Below, in pieces: positions 25,110-32,536 of a stretch of DNA of 64,000 bases. The DNA comes from Azonexus sp. (GTDB lineage: Bacteria; Pseudomonadota; Gammaproteobacteria; Burkholderiales; Rhodocyclaceae), in assembly GCA_017983615.1 (NCBI GenBank), contig JAGOBB010000006.1, forward strand, positions 62,001 through 126,000. The letters are read 5' to 3'. The position numbers and the translations under genes are program-made. Numbering within the stretch: the stretch's first letter is position 1; each line of letters opens with the position of its first letter. Below the pieces are notes generated by a model, which was not told the origin of the DNA, did not search any database, and saw nothing but the letters and a program-made list of their open reading frames with translations.

Positions 25110-27586
25110 TGTCAGCATTCGCCTGGCGCCTGCTCGGCCGGGAAATGCGCTCCGGCGAATTGCGCCTGCTCTTTGCCGCGCTGGTCGTCGCCGTAACCGC
25201 CGTGACCGTGGTTGGCTTTTTTGCCGACCGCGTGCGCCATGGCCTGGAGCGCCAGGCCCGACAGATGCTGGGCGGCGATCTGGTGCTGGTCGCCGATCAC
25301 GCGCTGCCCGAAACGCATGCCGGCGAGGCGCGCCGGCGAGGCCTGCAAATCGCCGAAACCCTCGTTTTTCCGAGCATGGTCATTGGCGCCGGGCAGGCGC
25401 AGCTGGCCGACATCAAGGCGGTGACCGGCGGCTACCCCTTGCGCGGGCAACTGACAGCCATTGATGGCAACAAGGCCTCGTTCAACGGTCGCCCGCAGCC
25501 GGGCACGGTCTGGCTCGACGAGCGGCTGGCCAGCGCCCTCGATGCCGCGCCGGGCGACCGCGTGACGGTGGGTGCCCGGCAATTCGTCGTCGCCGCCATC
25601 CTGATCCAGGAGCCGGACCGGGGGATCAATTTTTTCAGCCTGGCACCGCGGCTGATGATGCACGCCGACGATATCCCCGCCACCGGGCTGGTCCGCAACG
25701 GTTCGCGGATCAGCTACCGGCTGCTCGTCGCCGGCGAAGACCGGGCGGTGGCCGCCTATCGGCAATGGCTGGGCGACCGGTTGGCCCGCGGCGAACGCCT
25801 GGAGGAAGTCGGCAATGCCCGGCCCGAACTACGTTCGGCGCTGGATCGGGCCGAGCGCTTTCTTGGTCTGGCAACGGTGCTGACTGTGGTCCTTGCCGCG
25901 GTGGCGGTCGCCATGGCCAGCCGCCGATACATGCAACGCCACCTCGATGCCTGCGCCGTGATGCGCTGCCTGGGCATGACACACGGCCGGCTGCTGCGCC
26001 TGCACGCGGCGCTCTTTCTCTGGCTGGCGCTGCTGGGTGCGGGCGTCGGCAGCCTGCTCGGTTTTGCCGCGCATTTTGTCCTGATCCGCTGGCTGAGCGC
26101 ATTGCTGGCGATCGAACTGCCGTATCCGGGCTGGTTGCCGGTGGCGGCCGGATTCGGCGTCGCCGGTGTGCTGCTCTTTGGCTTCGTCATTCCGCCGCTG
26201 CTGCAACTGGCTCGCGTGCCGACCCTACGCGTGCTGCGCCGCGAACTCGGTCCGCCGCAACCCTTCCTGCTGGGCGGCTACACGCTCGGGCTTTGCCTGC
26301 TGGCCGGCCTGATCGTGCTGGTTTCCGGCAACCTGCGCCTTGGACTGCTGACGCTCGGCGGATTCATCGTCGCGCTCGGCGCGTTCTGGGGCTTTGCCCG
26401 GCTGGCCATCATGCTCGTCGGGCGTTGGCGGGGCGGGGCTGGTTTCGGCTGGCGGCAGGGGCTGGCGGGGCTGGCCCGGCATCCGGGCGCCAGTGCCGTG
26501 CAGGTAGTGGCGCTGGCCATCGGGCTGATGGCCATGTTGCTGCTAACGGTGACCCGGGCCGAATTGCTCGATGCCTGGCAGAAGTCGCTGCCGGCCGATG
26601 CGCCGAACCGTTTTGCGATCAACATCCAGCCCGACCAGCGCGCCGCCGTCGAACAGGCGCTGAACGCTGCCGGCATCCACAGCGAACTGCAGCCGATGGT
26701 CCGCGCCAGGCTGGTCGCCATCGGGGGCAAGGCGGTCGGTGCTGCCAGCTATCCCGACGACGACAAGGCGCAGCGCCTGATCGAACGCGAATTCAACCTG
26801 TCGTGGCGCAGTGCCTTGCCCGAGGGAAATACGGTCAGCGCCGGCCACTGGTTTTCGTCCGGCGAGGCGGGGCAGGGGCTGGCTTCGGTCGAGGTTGGGC
26901 TCGCCGATACGCTGGGCATCCGGCTCGGCGACGAGCTGGTCTTCATGGCCGCCGGCGTCGAAAAACGGCTGCGGGTAAGCAGCCTGCGCAAGCTCGCCTG
27001 GGATTCGATGCGCGTCAATTTCTTCGTGCTGGCGCCGCCCGGCATCCTCGACGATGCCCCAGCCAGCTACATCACCAGCTTCCACCTGCCGGCCGAACGG
27101 GCCGAAGCGGCGTCCGGGCTCGTCCGCCAGTTTCCCAACCTGACGCTGATCGACGTCGGTGCCATCCTTGGTCAGTTGCAGTCGGTGATCGGCCAGGTCG
27201 CCGGTGCGGTGCAGTTCGTTTTTCTCTTTTCGCTGCTGGCCGGCGGCATTGTGCTGTATTCGGCCCTGCTGACAGCCTTCGACGAGCGACGCTACGAACT
27301 GGCCGTGATGCGCGCCCTCGGCGCCCAGCGGGCACAGCTACGCCAGGCATTGCTGGTCGAGCTGGCGCTTATCGGCGGGTTGGCCGGGCTGATTGCCGCC
27401 CTGGGCGCCATGGCGCTCGGCACGGTGGTCGGCCGCCAGGTGTTCGATCTGGATCTGGCCCTCCGGCCATGGTTGCCGGTGCTGTCGGCAGCGGGCGGGG
27501 CTGCGTTGGCGATTGCCGTCGGTTGGCTGGCGATACGCCGGCTGGTCGTCGTGCCGCCCCTGCTGGCGCTGCGCAACGGCGTCTAG
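25109..27586 (+). CDS. FtsX-type ABC transporter permease (YbbP-like)
   Basis: An 825-residue membrane protein with two MacB/FtsX-type permease blocks. The first has helices around 290-400 (beginning RAERFLGLATVLTVVLAAV). The second has helices around 455-520 and 710-820, where YELAVMRALGAQRAQLRQA is characteristic. Large periplasmic loops lie between them. It resembles E. coli YbbP, which works with the ATPase YbbA, but no ATPase gene lies in this window. Its ATG at 25109 shares a base with the preceding GGDEF-EAL stop. The 3' end overlaps the convergent kinase gene by four bases. Confidence 0.85.
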   Translation: MSAFAWRLLGREMRSGELRLLFAALVVAVTAVTVVGFFADRVRHGLERQARQMLGGDLVLVADHALPETHAGEARRRGLQIAETLVFPSMVIGAGQAQLADIKAVTGGYPLRGQLTAIDGNKASFNGRPQPGTVWLDERLASALDAAPGDRVTVGARQFVVAAILIQEPDRGINFFSLAPRLMMHADDIPATGLVRNGSRISYRLLVAGEDRAVAAYRQWLGDRLARGERLEEVGNARPELRSALDRAERFLGLATVLTVVLAAVAVAMASRRYMQRHLDACAVMRCLGMTHGRLLRLHAALFLWLALLGAGVGSLLGFAAHFVLIRWLSALLAIELPYPGWLPVAAGFGVAGVLLFGFVIPPLLQLARVPTLRVLRRELGPPQPFLLGGYTLGLCLLAGLIVLVSGNLRLGLLTLGGFIVALGAFWGFARLAIMLVGRWRGGAGFGWRQGLAGLARHPGASAVQVVALAIGLMAMLLLTVTRAELLDAWQKSLPADAPNRFAINIQPDQRAAVEQALNAAGIHSELQPMVRARLVAIGGKAVGAASYPDDDKAQRLIEREFNLSWRSALPEGNTVSAGHWFSSGEAGQGLASVEVGLADTLGIRLGDELVFMAAGVEKRLRVSSLRKLAWDSMRVNFFVLAPPGILDDAPASYITSFHLPAERAEAASGLVRQFPNLTLIDVGAILGQLQSVIGQVAGAVQFVFLFSLLAGGIVLYSALLTAFDERRYELAVMRALGAQRAQLRQALLVELALIGGLAGLIAALGAMALGTVVGRQVFDLDLALRPWLPVLSAAGGAALAIAVGWLAIRRLVVVPPLLALRNGV

Positions 27587-27981
27587 ATTTCCAGTTCTGT
27601 AACGTTCCGGCCGTCGCGGTAGTCGTGGCGCAGTGCTTTGCACAGTCCACGGATCAGCGGGAGGCCCAGACCGCCCAATGCTACGGTCGGCTCGTTTTTT
27701 GGGCCATTTTCAGAAAAATCGAAGGGCGGGGCTTCGTCCTCGTAGCGCGCGGCCAGCGCTTGCCCATTGCGGCCGACGGAAAGGCGGACGGAATGGTCGC
27801 TGTCGCCGCCGTAGCCGTGGCTGATCGTGTTGGTGAATAACTCCTCAATGACCAGTTGCAGGCGCTTCGCATCGTCTTCCGTGGCGCCCACTTCGGCGGC
27901 TGCGCGGGCGGTCGCCGCGAGCAGGCCGGGCAACTCGGAATAGCGTGCGTTGACGGAAATCTCCGTAAAATGACAGGACAT
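27583..27981 (-). CDS. RsbW-like serine kinase / anti-sigma-type ATPase
   Basis: A 132-residue GHKL ATPase of the RsbW/SpoIIAB class (HATPase_c_2). The N box is EELFTNTISHGYG near residue 43 and the G-type box is GGLGLPLIRGL near 102. Such proteins phosphorylate a STAS antagonist and may hold a sigma factor or another partner. The segment FSENGPKNEPTVAL before the G box is encoded by a dispersed-word copy, in a loop that is variable in the family. I chose ATG 27981 (MSCHFTEISV), since the longer frame to 28017 would overlap the divergent fecR-type gene. Confidence 0.85.
   Translation of the reverse strand: MSCHFTEISVNARYSELPGLLAATARAAAEVGATEDDAKRLQLVIEELFTNTISHGYGGDSDHSVRLSVGRNGQALAARYEDEAPPFDFSENGPKNEPTVALGGLGLPLIRGLCKALRHDYRDGRNVTELEI
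27677..27716 (+). repeat. Dispersed word, copy 6
   Basis: Exact core (27677-27689), then T-rich and GGGCCATTTTC tracts. It lies in the antisense sense within the RsbW-like gene and encodes part of ENGPKNEPTVAL. Confidence 0.8.
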
Positions 27982-28002
27982 TGAATCGACTCGGGTTTTC
28001 TT

Positions 28003-28461
28003 ATGATTAAAACACACTGGGCTGCCCTTTGCGTGCTGGCGGCCACCATCGCCCCGGGGATGGCCGCCGCCGGCGACGCTGCCGGCATGGTCAAGGTCGT
28101 CAAAGGGACGGTCAGTATCGAGCGGGACGGGAAGCGGCAGGCGGCAGGCGTCGGCATGCCGGTCGAGGTCGCCGACCGCATCCGGACGGGGACCGACGGC
28201 TCGGTGGGCGTCACGCTGCGCGACAACACCCTGCTGTCGGCCGGGCCAAATTCACTGGTCGTGATCGACAAGTTCGCCTTCGACAACGCCACGCAGGACG
28301 GCCACATGTCGGTCGGCATCCGCCGCGGCACGCTGTCCGTCGCCTCGGGAAAGATCGCCAAGCGGACCCCGGAATCGGTCGATTTCCACACGCCGACCTC
28401 GGTGCTCGGCGTACGCGGTACCGAGTTTGTCGTCGAAGTGGCGGGAGATCGCGATGAATAG
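28003..28461 (+). CDS. FecR-domain periplasmic protein
   Basis: A 152-residue protein with a signal peptide (MIKTHWAALCVLAATIA, cleavage near GMAAA). A FecR domain follows: VVKGTVSIERDGKRQAAGVG, then IRTGTDGSVGVTLRDNTLL and the end motif TPTSVLGVRGTEFVVEV. FecR domains in such short exported proteins act as sensors or structural modules, not only in iron signalling. It overlaps the OmpA lipoprotein gene by eight bases. The pair sits between the kinase and the phosphatase genes of the partner-switching locus. Confidence 0.82.
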   Translation: MIKTHWAALCVLAATIAPGMAAAGDAAGMVKVVKGTVSIERDGKRQAAGVGMPVEVADRIRTGTDGSVGVTLRDNTLLSAGPNSLVVIDKFAFDNATQDGHMSVGIRRGTLSVASGKIAKRTPESVDFHTPTSVLGVRGTEFVVEVAGDRDE

Positions 28462-29041
28462 GCTCAAGCTCTCACTGGCGCTGGCCGGGTTGCTCGTTCT
28501 CGCCGGCTGCACGACCGAGCGCGTAGTGCTGCTGCCGTCGGCCGATGGCACACGCAGCGCCGTCGTCGTCCGCGATGCCAAGGGCGAAGTGTCGCTCGAC
28601 AAGCCCTACGCGGCGGTCAAGCGCAGCCTGGATGCCAACACCGGCTACCAGTCGTCGCCCGACGAGGTCAAGGCGCGTTTTGCCGGCGCCCTGGCTGCCC
28701 AGCCGGCCCGTCCGGCCAGCTACGTGCTGTATTTCGAAGCCGGCGGCAATGTGCTGACGCCGGAATCGCAGGCGGCATTGACCACTATCCGCCAGGAAAT
28801 TGCCGAACGGGCCGCCTCGGAAGTCATGGTCATCGGCCATACCGACCGTGTCGGCAGCGTCGAGGGCAACGACAGACTATCGCTGCAGCGGGCCGAGGGC
28901 CTGCGCGACCTGCTGGTCGAGTCGGGCGTGCCAGCCGAAAAGATGGAAGCCGTTGGCCGCGGCGAGCGCGATCCGCTGGTGCCTACCGCGGACGAGGTGG
29001 ACGAACCGAAGAACCGGCGCGTCGAGATCAGCGTGCGATAG
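28454..29041 (+). CDS. OmpA-family lipoprotein
   Basis: A 195-residue protein. The lipobox is LVLAGCTT, with the cysteine near residue 19. The C-terminal OmpA domain (about 85-190) shows YFEAGGNVLTPESQAAL, VIGHTDRVGSVEGNDRLSLQRA and PKNRRVEISV, the peptidoglycan-binding signature. It should anchor the outer membrane to the cell wall. The start ATG 28454 overlaps the fecR-type stop. The 3' end overlaps the convergent phosphatase gene by 14 bp. Confidence 0.87.
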   Translation: MNRLKLSLALAGLLVLAGCTTERVVLLPSADGTRSAVVVRDAKGEVSLDKPYAAVKRSLDANTGYQSSPDEVKARFAGALAAQPARPASYVLYFEAGGNVLTPESQAALTTIRQEIAERAASEVMVIGHTDRVGSVEGNDRLSLQRAEGLRDLLVESGVPAEKMEAVGRGERDPLVPTADEVDEPKNRRVEISVR

Positions 29042-31157
29042 GTCCGCACCAGCGCATCAAAAGCACGGTCAGGTCGTCCGCTGCCGGCTGGCCTGCCTCG
29101 AAGCGCCGTACGCTGTCGCGCAACGCGTCAGCGGCATCCTGCAGGCTACTCGTCGCCGGAATCTCGGCCAGGCAGTCCAGCAGACGGTCGCTGCCAAACA
29201 GCTTGGTACCGTTCATGGCTTCGGTCACGCCATCGGTGAACAGGCAAAGCAGGTCGCCGGGCTGCAACTGCGTCCGCGCGGCGACATAGGGGTAGCTGCC
29301 GGCGGCACAAAGCGGCGGGCCGGCAATGGCTTGCGTGTCGATCCGCGACAGGCTGCCCTGGCGGCGCAGGATAGGCGCATCGTGGCCGGCGCAGACGTAT
29401 TCCATGGTCCCGTCTTCGACATCGATGACGGCGATGAAGGCGGTGACGAACAGGTATTCCGGGTTTTCGCGGTTCAGCTCGGCCTCGATGTCGCGCAGGG
29501 CCAGACCGAGGTCGGCGTGACGACGGGTCAGCGTGCCGGTCAGGGTTTTCGAGATGGCCATGAACAGGCTGGCCGGCACGCCCTTACCGGACACATCGCC
29601 GATCGCCAGGCAGAGCCGCCGCTCGTCGAGCATGAAGCAGTCGTAGTAGTCGCCGCCAACGGCACGCGCCGGTTCGAGCAGGGCGGCGACCGAAAAGCGG
29701 CTTTCGCCTGCAAACAGCGTTGCCGGATCGGGTAGCAGGCCCATCTGGATGCGCCGGGCCGCATCGAGTTCGCCGTTGATCCGGGCGGCCTCTTCGCGGC
29801 TCGCCTGCAGTTGCCGCTCCGCTTCGCGGCGCTGGCTGTCGGCGGCAATCAACGTGTTGCCGAGCAGTGAAATAAAGACCGGGCTGAGCAGCAGCAGTTG
29901 CGACGCGCCGTCGAACAGCCAGCGACCGGCCAGGAAGGCGAGGTGTCCGCCGGCCAGGATCAACAAGGTGACCGCGGCGAAGCTGAGCACTGCGTAGCGC
30001 CGCGCCCGCAGCGCCGGAATCGTCGCGATCAGCAGCAACCCGCCCATCAGCAGCGTGGCCATTTCCAGGCGCGGCATCCAGTACGGACGCCGTAGCGCCT
30101 GGCCAGCCAGCGCGCTTTCGATGACCTGGACGTGGATGTCGATCCCGGGCAGGCTTTCGCCGCGCGGCGTGACGATGCGGTCCTGCAAGCCGGTGCTGTT
30201 AAAGCCGATGATCACGAAGCGCGAGCGAAAGAATTCGGGCGGATGAACGCCGGCCAGCACATCGGCGGCTGACAGGTAGTAGCTGGAACTGGCCTTGCCG
30301 AAATGCAACAGCAACTCTCCGTTGGCCTGGGTCGGCAGGCGGTAGTCGCCGATGCGGATCGCGGTCATGCCTTCCGGCCCGCCTTCGGTGACGACGGTGC
30401 CACCTTCGCCCAGAGCCTGGCGCAGCATTTCCAGCGGCAGGGACAGGAAAGGCAGGTCGTTGATCAGGGCCAGCGTCGGCACTCGACGCAGGACGCCACG
30501 CTCGCTGTTTGCCTGCAGCGGGCCCGGGCTGGCGTTGATCAGCCCTTCGCCGGCAGCGGCCTGTTCGAGCAGCGGGCGGCTGGCCAGGGCAGCGGCGAAG
30601 CGGGGGAGGTCGCGGCCGCTCCCGGTCTCCTGATTGAAGGCGGGCAAGGGGCGAGCCGGTTGTGTCGAGCCTGGTAGAGGATTGCTCAGGCCGACAACGG
30701 CGAGGACGGCCGGCGGGCCGGCCAGTGCCCTGGCCAGTTGGCGGTCGGGATCTGGCAGGCTCGCGATGCTTGCCGCGGGCAGTTCGGGATAGCGCGCGGC
30801 CAGCACTTCCGGGCTGTAGCGGTCGCGCTCGGCAAAAACGACATCGATACCCAGCGCCAGCGGCTTGCCGGCCTGGATGCGATCCACCAGCCGTCCGAGC
30901 AGGTCGCGCGACCATGGCCACTGGCCGTGCTTGACCAGGCTCTGGCTGTCGATGCCGACGACGATGACCGGTTCGCTGTCGCGCTGACGCGGCATCAGGC
31001 GCTGATAGAGGTCGAACTGGGTTTCGCGGACGCTGAGCAGCGGCGTGTTGTCGATGCCGTTGAGGATCAGGGCGGCGATGACCAGCAGGAGCAGCGGCAA
31101 GGCCCGGCCGCGTCCGGCACGGAACACGGCGAGGGCTGGTCCGCTCGGCTTGCTCAC
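29028..31157 (-). CDS. CHASE2-sensor PP2C (SpoIIE-type) phosphatase
   Basis: A 709-residue membrane protein. TM1 is near 18-35. A large CHASE2 sensor follows (VIVVGIDSQSL, WPWSRDLLGRLVDRI, GIDVVFAERD, LPGIDIHVQVIESAL). Three helices come next (about 345-420) and then a coiled coil. The C-terminal SpoIIE-type phosphatase domain has PARAVGGDYYDCF, IGDVSGKGVPASLFM and DLLCLFTDGVTEAMN. It should dephosphorylate the STAS antagonist encoded two genes upstream, in response to a periplasmic signal. It overlaps the upstream hydrolase gene by four bases. Confidence 0.88.
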   Translation of the reverse strand: MSKPSGPALAVFRAGRGRALPLLLLVIAALILNGIDNTPLLSVRETQFDLYQRLMPRQRDSEPVIVVGIDSQSLVKHGQWPWSRDLLGRLVDRIQAGKPLALGIDVVFAERDRYSPEVLAARYPELPAASIASLPDPDRQLARALAGPPAVLAVVGLSNPLPGSTQPARPLPAFNQETGSGRDLPRFAAALASRPLLEQAAAGEGLINASPGPLQANSERGVLRRVPTLALINDLPFLSLPLEMLRQALGEGGTVVTEGGPEGMTAIRIGDYRLPTQANGELLLHFGKASSSYYLSAADVLAGVHPPEFFRSRFVIIGFNSTGLQDRIVTPRGESLPGIDIHVQVIESALAGQALRRPYWMPRLEMATLLMGGLLLIATIPALRARRYAVLSFAAVTLLILAGGHLAFLAGRWLFDGASQLLLLSPVFISLLGNTLIAADSQRREAERQLQASREEAARINGELDAARRIQMGLLPDPATLFAGESRFSVAALLEPARAVGGDYYDCFMLDERRLCLAIGDVSGKGVPASLFMAISKTLTGTLTRRHADLGLALRDIEAELNRENPEYLFVTAFIAVIDVEDGTMEYVCAGHDAPILRRQGSLSRIDTQAIAGPPLCAAGSYPYVAARTQLQPGDLLCLFTDGVTEAMNGTKLFGSDRLLDCLAEIPATSSLQDAADALRDSVRRFEAGQPAADDLTVLLMRWCGPIAR

Positions 31158-32116
31158 AGTTCGATGGTCAGGCCGTCGTAGGCGGAAATGATTTCGAGCG
31201 GCGCCCGGCTGCCCCGGGTGATCTGTTCCAGGCGCCGGGTTTCGGCGACCAGCCGCGACAGCTGCTTGTCGTCATGGACCGGCTCATGGTGAAACAGGGC
31301 CAGCCGCCGGGCCGCAGCCGCCTGGCAGAGCTCGACGCCGACGACGTTGCTCGAATGGCCCCAGTCGGCCTTGACCGAGACCGCCTCGGCCAGCGAATAC
31401 ATGGCGTCGAAAATGACCAGATCGGCCTTGGCGAAGAAGGCGACGAATTCGTCGTGTTCGGCCGGGTCGTCGAGCCGGTGTTCGGAGTCGGTCGAGTAAA
31501 CGACGGTGCGCTCCAGGCTTTCGAAGCGGTAGCCGTAGGAGTCCCCGGCGTGCAGTTGCTTTTTTGGCGTGACATTGATGCCGGCAATGTAATGCGGCTT
31601 GTCCGGTGTCATCAGGTCGAATTCGATGCGGGCGCCGGCCTGGGCGTAGTCGACCGGAAAACTGGGTGCGCGCATCTGGAGGCGAATCGATTCTTCCAGT
31701 TGCTGATGGCAGCCGTGGATGACAATGCGGTTGCCGGGGATGTACATGGGCGCGAAATACGGAAAGCCCATCAGGTGATCCCAGTGCAGGTGGGAAATGA
31801 AGATGTGGTAGGTCTGCGGGGCCGGTACGCCGTATTTGGCGATTTTGGCCTGACCGAGCGGACGGGCGCCGCTGCCCATGTCGCAGATGAAATGCTCGGG
31901 GCTGTCGCCGACGATCTCGACGCAGGCCGAGTTGCCGCCGAAGGTGCCATTGGTGGCGAAGGGGAGCTGGTCGACAAATTCGTCGAGTGCCTGGCGGGTT
32001 TTGAAGGTCTTGCCGTTGGCTGCGGTCAGTGCGGAGACGATCTTTTCGCGAACGTCGCGGTGGGTCAGCGCCACCGGCAGGGAACCGCGCGTTCCCCAGA
32101 AAACGACCCGGTTCAT
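31154..32116 (-). CDS. Metallo-beta-lactamase-fold hydrolase
   Basis: A 320-residue protein that begins MNRVVFWGTRGSLPVAL, as in the MBL subgroup related to cyclic-nucleotide or phosphoribosyl cyclic phosphodiesterases. The metal motif SHLHWDHLMGF is near residue 100. DSEHRL near 205 and a late WGHSS near 260 supply further ligands. It lies between the STAS antagonist and the CHASE2 phosphatase, overlapping both by four bases. It is probably part of the same signalling unit. The substrate is unknown; a nucleotide second messenger is a reasonable guess. Confidence 0.8.
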   Translation of the reverse strand: MNRVVFWGTRGSLPVALTHRDVREKIVSALTAANGKTFKTRQALDEFVDQLPFATNGTFGGNSACVEIVGDSPEHFICDMGSGARPLGQAKIAKYGVPAPQTYHIFISHLHWDHLMGFPYFAPMYIPGNRIVIHGCHQQLEESIRLQMRAPSFPVDYAQAGARIEFDLMTPDKPHYIAGINVTPKKQLHAGDSYGYRFESLERTVVYSTDSEHRLDDPAEHDEFVAFFAKADLVIFDAMYSLAEAVSVKADWGHSSNVVGVELCQAAAARRLALFHHEPVHDDKQLSRLVAETRRLEQITRGSRAPLEIISAYDGLTIEL

Positions 32117-32460
32117 GCGCCGAGAACCTTGCAGGCGCTATCCACGGAGGCGTAACAGGGAACGATCAGGTTGAAGCGGCTGATCGCGAACACTTCCTGA
32201 ACCAGCGGCTGCAGCGAAGCGATGGCAAAGGCACCCATCTGGGCCTTGGCGCGGCGCGAGGCCATCATCAGCACGCGCAGGCCGGCGCTGCTGATGTAAT
32301 CGACGCCGGAAAAATCGAGCAGGACCGGCGGATGCCCCTGGGCACACTGATCGAGCAGGGGATTGAGCGCATTTGTGAACTCTTCGCTCGCCGTGTGGTC
32401 AATGCGACCGCTGACTGAAACAATCAGGACGCCAGCCTGTTCGCGTGTGGGAAGAATCAT
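32113..32460 (-). CDS. STAS-domain anti-sigma factor antagonist
   Basis: A 115-residue SpoIIAA/RsbV-like protein. The phosphorylatable serine lies in VDYISSAGLRVLMMASR near residue 55, and the strand VSGRIDHTASEEF precedes it. It should be phosphorylated by the RsbW-like kinase at 27583-27981 and dephosphorylated by the CHASE2-PP2C protein. I chose ATG 32460 (MILPTREQAGV), as a longer frame to 32520 lacks homology. It is the first gene of an overlapping three-gene run. Confidence 0.87.
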   Translation of the reverse strand: MILPTREQAGVLIVSVSGRIDHTASEEFTNALNPLLDQCAQGHPPVLLDFSGVDYISSAGLRVLMMASRRAKAQMGAFAIASLQPLVQEVFAISRFNLIVPCYASVDSACKVLGA

Positions 32461-32536
32461 TGTCGCGTACGGGATAGGGGTGTTTTGGAAGCGGCAAGTA
32501 TGCCATGCCGGTCGGCCCACTCGGGTAAAATAGTGT

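Noticed and set aside
25765..27840. A 691-codon plus-strand frame
   Set aside because: It is a +1 shadow of the FtsX-type permease gene, Arg/Gly/Ala-rich and without domain similarity.
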